Below, piece by piece: positions 62,067-64,000 of a DNA stretch of 64,000 bases; positions within the stretch are counted from its first letter, which is position 1; every line of letters starts with the position of its first letter. The translations under genes and the position numbers were made by a program. The stretch lies in contig NZ_CP045920.1 in assembly GCF_009660225.1 (NCBI RefSeq), positions 3,360,079 to 3,424,078 on the forward strand. Direction: 5' to 3'. The DNA is from Pseudactinotalea sp. HY158 (GTDB lineage Bacteria > Actinomycetota > Actinomycetes > Actinomycetales > Beutenbergiaceae). Under the pieces are notes generated by a model. It saw only the letters and a list, made by a program, of their open reading frames with translations, was not told the origin of the DNA and ran no database searches.

Positions 62067-62087
62067 ATTGAGTGTGTGTCACTCAAG
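62067..62087 (-). promoter_or_regulatory. HspR operator (HAIR box) upstream of dnaK
   Basis: ATTGAGT-N7-ACTCAAG on the plus strand, 13 of 14 matches to the HAIR consensus. It lies 34-54 nt upstream of the dnaK ATG. It has the same N7 spacing as the clpB site. Confidence 0.9.
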
Positions 62088-62102
62088 TCTTGAACTGCGT
62101 TC

Positions 62103-62131
62103 AGTGTGCGCCCTGAGTCGGGTGCTGTCAA
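62103..62131 (-). promoter_or_regulatory. dnaK promoter (putative)
   Basis: On the dnaK strand TTGACA (complement of 62126-62131) is a perfect -35 hexamer; 17 nt on is a weak -10-like CACACT (complement of 62103-62108). The HAIR box lies just downstream of the expected start site. Confidence 0.5.
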
Positions 62132-62137
62132 CTCGAA

Positions 62138-62158
62138 CCTGAGTCCACTCGGCTCAAC
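62138..62158 (-). promoter_or_regulatory. second, degenerate HAIR-like site upstream of dnaK
   Basis: CCTGAGT-N7-GCTCAAC, 11 of 14 matches, just upstream of the -35 region. Could be a weaker HspR site for cooperative repression. Confidence 0.5.
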
Positions 62159-62389
62159 CCTGGTCGGCGCGGCGTTATTCCCCGCGCCGGGCCCCGGGCC
62201 GTCCTCGGGATGACCACGATCACGGTCGAGGATGCCTGGCTCCTGCCGGCCGGCGGCACACTGCGGCGGCTCTCGGGAGCTCTCGGGAGCTCGGCGACCT
62301 GTGGACGGAGGGCGCGGATTCCGTGCACGTCCGGCACCGCCGGGGCGCCCTGCGGCGCCGATCGCGGCCGCGCTTGGTTGACTGCCGCT

Positions 62390-62797
62390 ATGGCCTTTGG
62401 ACGGCGTCGCTCACGCTCGCGCACCCTGCTCGCACTCGCGCTGGTCGTCGCTGCGGGGCTGGCCCTGCAGACCGCGCGCACCCTTCCGGGGTCAGACGTG
62501 GCCGGCACCGTTCTCTACGCCACCGCCCTGGTGCTGCTGATCGCGGCACTGCTGCCCCGGCTCGGAGCCACTGGTTCGGCGGCCCTCGGGACCGCCGTCG
62601 CGCTGGCGGTCGAATTCGCCCAGCTCACGCCGCTCCCCGGAGTCGTGGTGGAGCGCATCCCGTCCGCCCGGCTCGTGCTCGGCAGCGCCTTCGACCCGAT
62701 CGACGTGCTCGGCCTGATCGCCGGCGGCATCGCGGCATGGCTCCTCGTGCGTGCCCTCGACCACCCCTCGCGCCGGGCCGCCACCCCCTCCCCCTGA
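62390..62797 (+). CDS. DUF2809 family membrane protein
   Basis: A 135-residue hydrophobic protein with four predicted helices. The sequence TLPGSDVAGTVLYATALVLLIAALLP, the middle VEFAQLTPLPGVVVERIPSARLVLGSAFDP and the terminal DVLGLIAGGIAAWLLV resemble DUF2809. Function unknown. ATG 62390 (MAFGRRRSRS) is the nearest start to the first helix; the frame is open to an ATG at 62210 but that part is not membrane-like. No strong ribosome-binding site for either. Confidence 0.75.
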   Translation: MAFGRRRSRSRTLLALALVVAAGLALQTARTLPGSDVAGTVLYATALVLLIAALLPRLGATGSAALGTAVALAVEFAQLTPLPGVVVERIPSARLVLGSAFDPIDVLGLIAGGIAAWLLVRALDHPSRRAATPSP

Positions 62798-62806
62798 GCC
62801 CTCCCT

Positions 62807-62945
62807 CCCGACCTGGGTCCCCTGGATCCGACCCCACAGGGTCGAGACTCCCCAGCCCCACTCGAGTGCCCGACCTGGGTCCCCTCGACCCGACGGGACA
62901 GGGGTGAGACTCCCCAGCCCTGGGTGGCCGGTGGCCGGTGGCCGG
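62807..62945. repeat. two 62-bp repeats and a GGTGGCC tract
   Basis: Units begin CCCGACCTGGGTCCCCT at 62807 and 62869 (period 62), each ending with GAGACTCCCCAGCCC, which resembles the GAGCTTCCCCAGCCCC block of the pyrE-xth array. They are followed by four GGTGGCC units (about 62921-62948). Non-coding. Confidence 0.75.
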
Positions 62946-63061
62946 TGGCCGACGCTCCTTCCACCTGCGGACGCATCCACAACGCGGTTCGCGATGCGCC
63001 GTCATCCACAGCCCCGTGACGTCACCGAACGCCCCGGCCCCCGCCGTGGCTCACTGGGTCC

Positions 63062-63985
63062 ATGACGAGCACCGGACCCCCGACCGCACGACGCCTGGTC
63101 GCCGCCCTCGCGGCGAGGCAACACGGCATCGTCGCTCGCCGGCAGGTGCTCGAACGGGGAATGTCGAAGGCACAGATCCAGTCCCGCCTGGACACCGGCG
63201 AGTGGGTGTCCATCCACGGGGGCGTCTACGGGATCTCCGCCGCACCTCGGACTCCCGGGTCCCGGGCCACCGCCGCTCTCCTGTACGCGCCGGCCGGCTC
63301 CGCCCTCAGCCACCTGACGGCGGCGCGGCTGCTCGATCTCGGCGTTCGGTCGGGTTCGGGAGCCATCTGGATCTCGATCCCCCACGGCCACCGCCGCATC
63401 CCCTCCTCCGGCCTCCGGTTCGTTCGCAGTCGCACGCTCGACAGCTTCATCACGACGATGCACGGCTGGCGCGTGACGACGCCGGCACGCACCATTGTCG
63501 ACCTCGCGACGATCCTGCCGCCGGGCCGGCTCATCCCGGTCGCCTATGACGCCGTACGCACCCGGGTGGCGTCGATCGAGGAGATCGCGCGGGCCGCTCG
63601 AGCGGTGTCGGCGCGTGCCGACGCGCCTCGGCTGCGCCGATTGCTCGATGAGCTCGATTCGACCTTCGACTCCGGGCTCGAGGTCGAGGCGGATCACGCC
63701 TTCCGCGCGAACGGGCTGATATTCGAGCACCAGTACGAGGTCTTCAATGGTGACCAGTTCGTCGCCCGGGTCGACTTCGCGGATCCTCGGCTCAAGATCG
63801 CCATCGAGATCGACGGTGCCCGCTACCACTCCTCGGCGGAGGCCCAAGAACGGGACCGCCGGCGCGATCGGCGGCTGAGCGAACTCGGCTGGCACCCGGC
63901 CCACTTCGGCACCGACGATGTACGACGCCGACCCGCCGAGATGGTCGCCCACCTGCGCGAGCTCATCGCCCAGCGTGCCACGTGA
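63062..63985 (+). CDS. AbiEi-like winged helix plus DUF559 nuclease-like protein
   Basis: A 307-residue protein common in actinobacteria. The N-terminal domain (about 10-60, RQHGIVARRQVLERGMSKAQIQSRLDTGEW...GVYG) matches the winged helix of AbiEi-type antitoxins. The middle holds ALSHLTAARLLDLG and TPARTIVDLA. The C-terminal DUF559 domain (about 215-305) has EVEADHAFRANGL, VDFADPRLKIAIEIDGARYHSS and AQERDRRRDRRLSELGW, a PD-(D/E)xK-like nuclease pattern with Asp, Glu-x-Asp and Arg. ATG 63062 is the conserved start. No toxin partner (AbiEii) follows within the window. Possible defence or DNA-repair role; unproven. Confidence 0.82.
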   Translation: MTSTGPPTARRLVAALAARQHGIVARRQVLERGMSKAQIQSRLDTGEWVSIHGGVYGISAAPRTPGSRATAALLYAPAGSALSHLTAARLLDLGVRSGSGAIWISIPHGHRRIPSSGLRFVRSRTLDSFITTMHGWRVTTPARTIVDLATILPPGRLIPVAYDAVRTRVASIEEIARAARAVSARADAPRLRRLLDELDSTFDSGLEVEADHAFRANGLIFEHQYEVFNGDQFVARVDFADPRLKIAIEIDGARYHSSAEAQERDRRRDRRLSELGWHPAHFGTDDVRRRPAEMVAHLRELIAQRAT

Positions 63986-64000
63986 TCGGCCCGCGCACCC

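Noticed and set aside
1-64000. tRNA, rRNA or a replication origin in this window
   Set aside because: No cloverleaf, rRNA-like or DnaA-box cluster was recognised on either strand by eye; a covariance-model search would be needed to exclude a tRNA fully.

Overview
The window is high-GC actinobacterial chromosome, most likely from the order Micrococcales. Pointers are the dnaK-grpE-dnaJ-hspR cluster with HspR (HAIR-type) operators, an actinobacterial LexA box, a DUF222/HNH endonuclease, a DUF3151 gene, two Septum_form membrane proteins, MetPS-type uptake genes, frequent GTG starts and three sortase-type cell-wall anchors. I cannot name a genus. No rRNA, tRNA or CRISPR array was recognised.

Layout. 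0-10.4 kb: end of an OsmC gene, purA, a wall-anchored GH92 alpha-mannosidase, small conserved genes (DUF3151, DUF503), a tandem universal stress protein and a LexA-box-controlled DUF222/HNH gene, separated by unusually repeat-rich spacers. 10.4-13.2 kb: an IS3-family element whose right terminal repeat is split by an ISL3-family element; both target duplications can still be read. 13.2-17.8 kb: an IclR regulator and a compact 2-oxoacid dehydrogenase operon (E1 alpha, E1 beta, free lipoyl domain). A 1.2-kb island with a DUF3800-like gene sits at the 3' end of the lipoyl gene and is flanked by a 74-bp direct repeat of that gene end. 17.8-20.1 kb: a PadR-DUF1048-ABC exporter operon with a perfect 12-bp inverted-repeat operator. 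20.4-29.8 kb: fba, a SpoU-type rRNA/tRNA methyltransferase, a HAD phosphatase, an MFS exporter, pyrE, exodeoxyribonuclease III, an NSS transporter with its 47-aa MetS-like partner, and an NCS1 permease. 30-38.3 kb: two Septum_form proteins, clpB with a HAIR box, a PIG-L deacetylase, an amidohydrolase and a lipoprotein. 38.3-45.3 kb: one 2317-residue wall-anchored protein built from 14 near-identical repeats plus one divergent repeat. 45.4-48.5 kb: an amidase and an IS110-family element with a possible bridge-RNA region. 48.5-57.2 kb: dodecin, GH125, a GH5-type beta-mannosidase, an S9 peptidase and a wall-anchored GH20 hexosaminidase. 57.5-64 kb: a DinB-like protein, hspR, a frameshifted dnaJ, grpE, dnaK, a DUF2809 protein and an AbiEi/DUF559-like protein.

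How the genes fit together. GH92 and GH20 carry signal peptides and sorting signals. GH125 and the GH5 enzyme have neither, so they should be cytosolic. Together these four activities would strip high-mannose or complex N-glycans, or fungal mannoprotein, in two compartments. ClpB and DnaK-GrpE-DnaJ form an HspR-type heat-shock regulon with matching operators at 35.2 and 62.1 kb. The most unusual items are the DUF3800 island, the nested insertion sequences, the mosaic giant adhesin and a family of 62-bp and 21-bp intergenic repeats.
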